From Rhodospirillales bacterium (GTDB taxonomy: Bacteria; Pseudomonadota; Alphaproteobacteria; Acetobacterales; Acetobacteraceae): a stretch of 5,632 nt of DNA. The translations under genes and the position numbers were made by a program. The notes under the pieces are model-generated. The model saw nothing but the letters and a program-made list of their open reading frames with translations. It made no database searches and had not been told where the DNA came from. This document shows, one piece after another, positions 5,115 through 5,632 of this stretch (positions within the stretch are counted from its first letter, which is position 1; every line of letters starts with the position of its first letter). The stretch is from NCBI GenBank assembly GCA_028866445.1, contig JAGWIE010000108.1:1-5632 (forward strand). Direction: 5' to 3'.

Positions 5115-5632
5115 GCCGCCGTGCCGCCGATGGTGAGGCCGGAGAGCTTCAATGTCGGCTGGCCCACACCCACGGGCACGCCCTGGCCGTTCTTGCCGCA
5201 GGTGCCAATGCCGGGGTCCAGCGCCGGGTCGTTGCCGATCATCTCCACCTTGGTCAGCGCATCCGGCCCGTTGCCGATCAGCGTCGCCCCCTTCACCGGG
5301 GTCGTCACCTTGCCGTCCTCGATCAGATAAGCCTCGGAAGCGGCGAAAACGAATTTACCGGAGGTGATATCCACCTGTCCGCCGCCAAAATTCACGGCAT
5401 ACAAGCCGCGCTTCACGGAACGGATCATATCTTCCTTATTATCCTGCCCGCCGAGCATGATGGTGTTGGTCATGCGCGGCATGGGGGCGTGGGCGTAGCT
5501 CTGGCGGCGGCCATTGCCGGTGGCGCGCATGTTCATCAGCCTTGCATTCTGCCGGTCCTGAATAAAACCGGTGAGAATACCGTCCTCGATCATCACGGTG
5601 CGGGAGGTGGGTGTGCCCTCATCGTCGATGGT
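5111..5632 (-). CDS. tldD: TldD metalloprotease, C-terminal 173 residues (partial, 5' end outside window)
   Basis: TldD, with its partner TldE (PmbA), forms a cytoplasmic metalloprotease known in E. coli for maturing microcin B17 and degrading the antitoxin CcdA. Only the C-terminal part is here; the zinc-binding HExxxH region lies beyond the right edge. The match to E. coli TldD (481 residues) is strong throughout. Diagnostic stretches are TIDDEGTP, NARLMNMRATGNGRRQSYAH, PMPRMTN, NFGGGQVDITSGKFVF, SEAYLIEDGKV, PVKGATLIGNGP and PVGVGQPTLK. The Cys in GTCGKNGQG (codon 5198-5200) aligns with E. coli C454, the third zinc ligand beside the two histidines, and is conserved. The close match and the GIGTCGK and GGTA ending indicate TldD rather than PmbA. 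The stop codon overlaps the start of the exported-protein gene downstream. No promoter is visible because the 5' end is missing. Confidence 0.96.
   Translation of the reverse strand, partial: TIDDEGTPTSRTVMIEDGILTGFIQDRQNARLMNMRATGNGRRQSYAHAPMPRMTNTIMLGGQDNKEDMIRSVKRGLYAVNFGGGQVDITSGKFVFAASEAYLIEDGKVTTPVKGATLIGNGPDALTKVEMIGNDPALDPGIGTCGKNGQGVPVGVGQPTLKLSGLTIGGTAA

Overview
The window looks like a stretch of a moderately high-GC alphaproteobacterial chromosome. The gene order SUV3-type helicase, S4 RNA-binding protein, seven-iron ferredoxin, CarD is one I associate with Alphaproteobacteria. The style of the proteins would fit a Rhodospirillales or Acetobacteraceae-like lineage, but that finer placement is a guess. 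There is no sign of mobile elements, phage, CRISPR, tRNA or rRNA. Coding density is very high, and nearly every base belongs to a recognisable core gene.

Left block, plus strand (1-3434). A large SUV3-like RNA helicase is followed with no gap by a small Hsp15-like S4 protein (TAA immediately followed by TTG). Next come a short, poorly started membrane-protein ORF and the seven-iron ferredoxin gene fdxA, which has a clear ribosome binding site. The spacing suggests that the helicase and S4 genes, and perhaps the small ORF, share one transcript.

Middle block, plus strand (3435-4345). A sigma70-like promoter, a strong leader hairpin and a good ribosome binding site precede carD. CarD here carries a roughly 90-residue Lys/Ala/Pro-rich N-terminal tail containing a 12-residue tandem repeat. 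Its stop codon runs directly into a GNRA-loop terminator that can work in both directions.

Right block, minus strand (4365-5632). The C-terminal part of the metalloprotease gene tldD enters from the right edge. It overlaps by four bases (GTGA) a gene for an exported, possibly lipid-anchored protein of unknown function with a calcium-loop-like motif. This pair converges on carD, and both sides use the shared terminator.

Functionally the plus-strand genes concern RNA handling (helicase, S4), electron transfer (FdxA) and transcription initiation (CarD). The minus-strand pair concerns proteolysis or peptide maturation (TldD) and the cell envelope. I see no evidence of a novel multi-gene system. 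The items most worth a second look are the small membrane ORF whose start seems to be lost at a CCCC tract, the repeat-bearing CarD tail, and the TldD-coupled exported protein.
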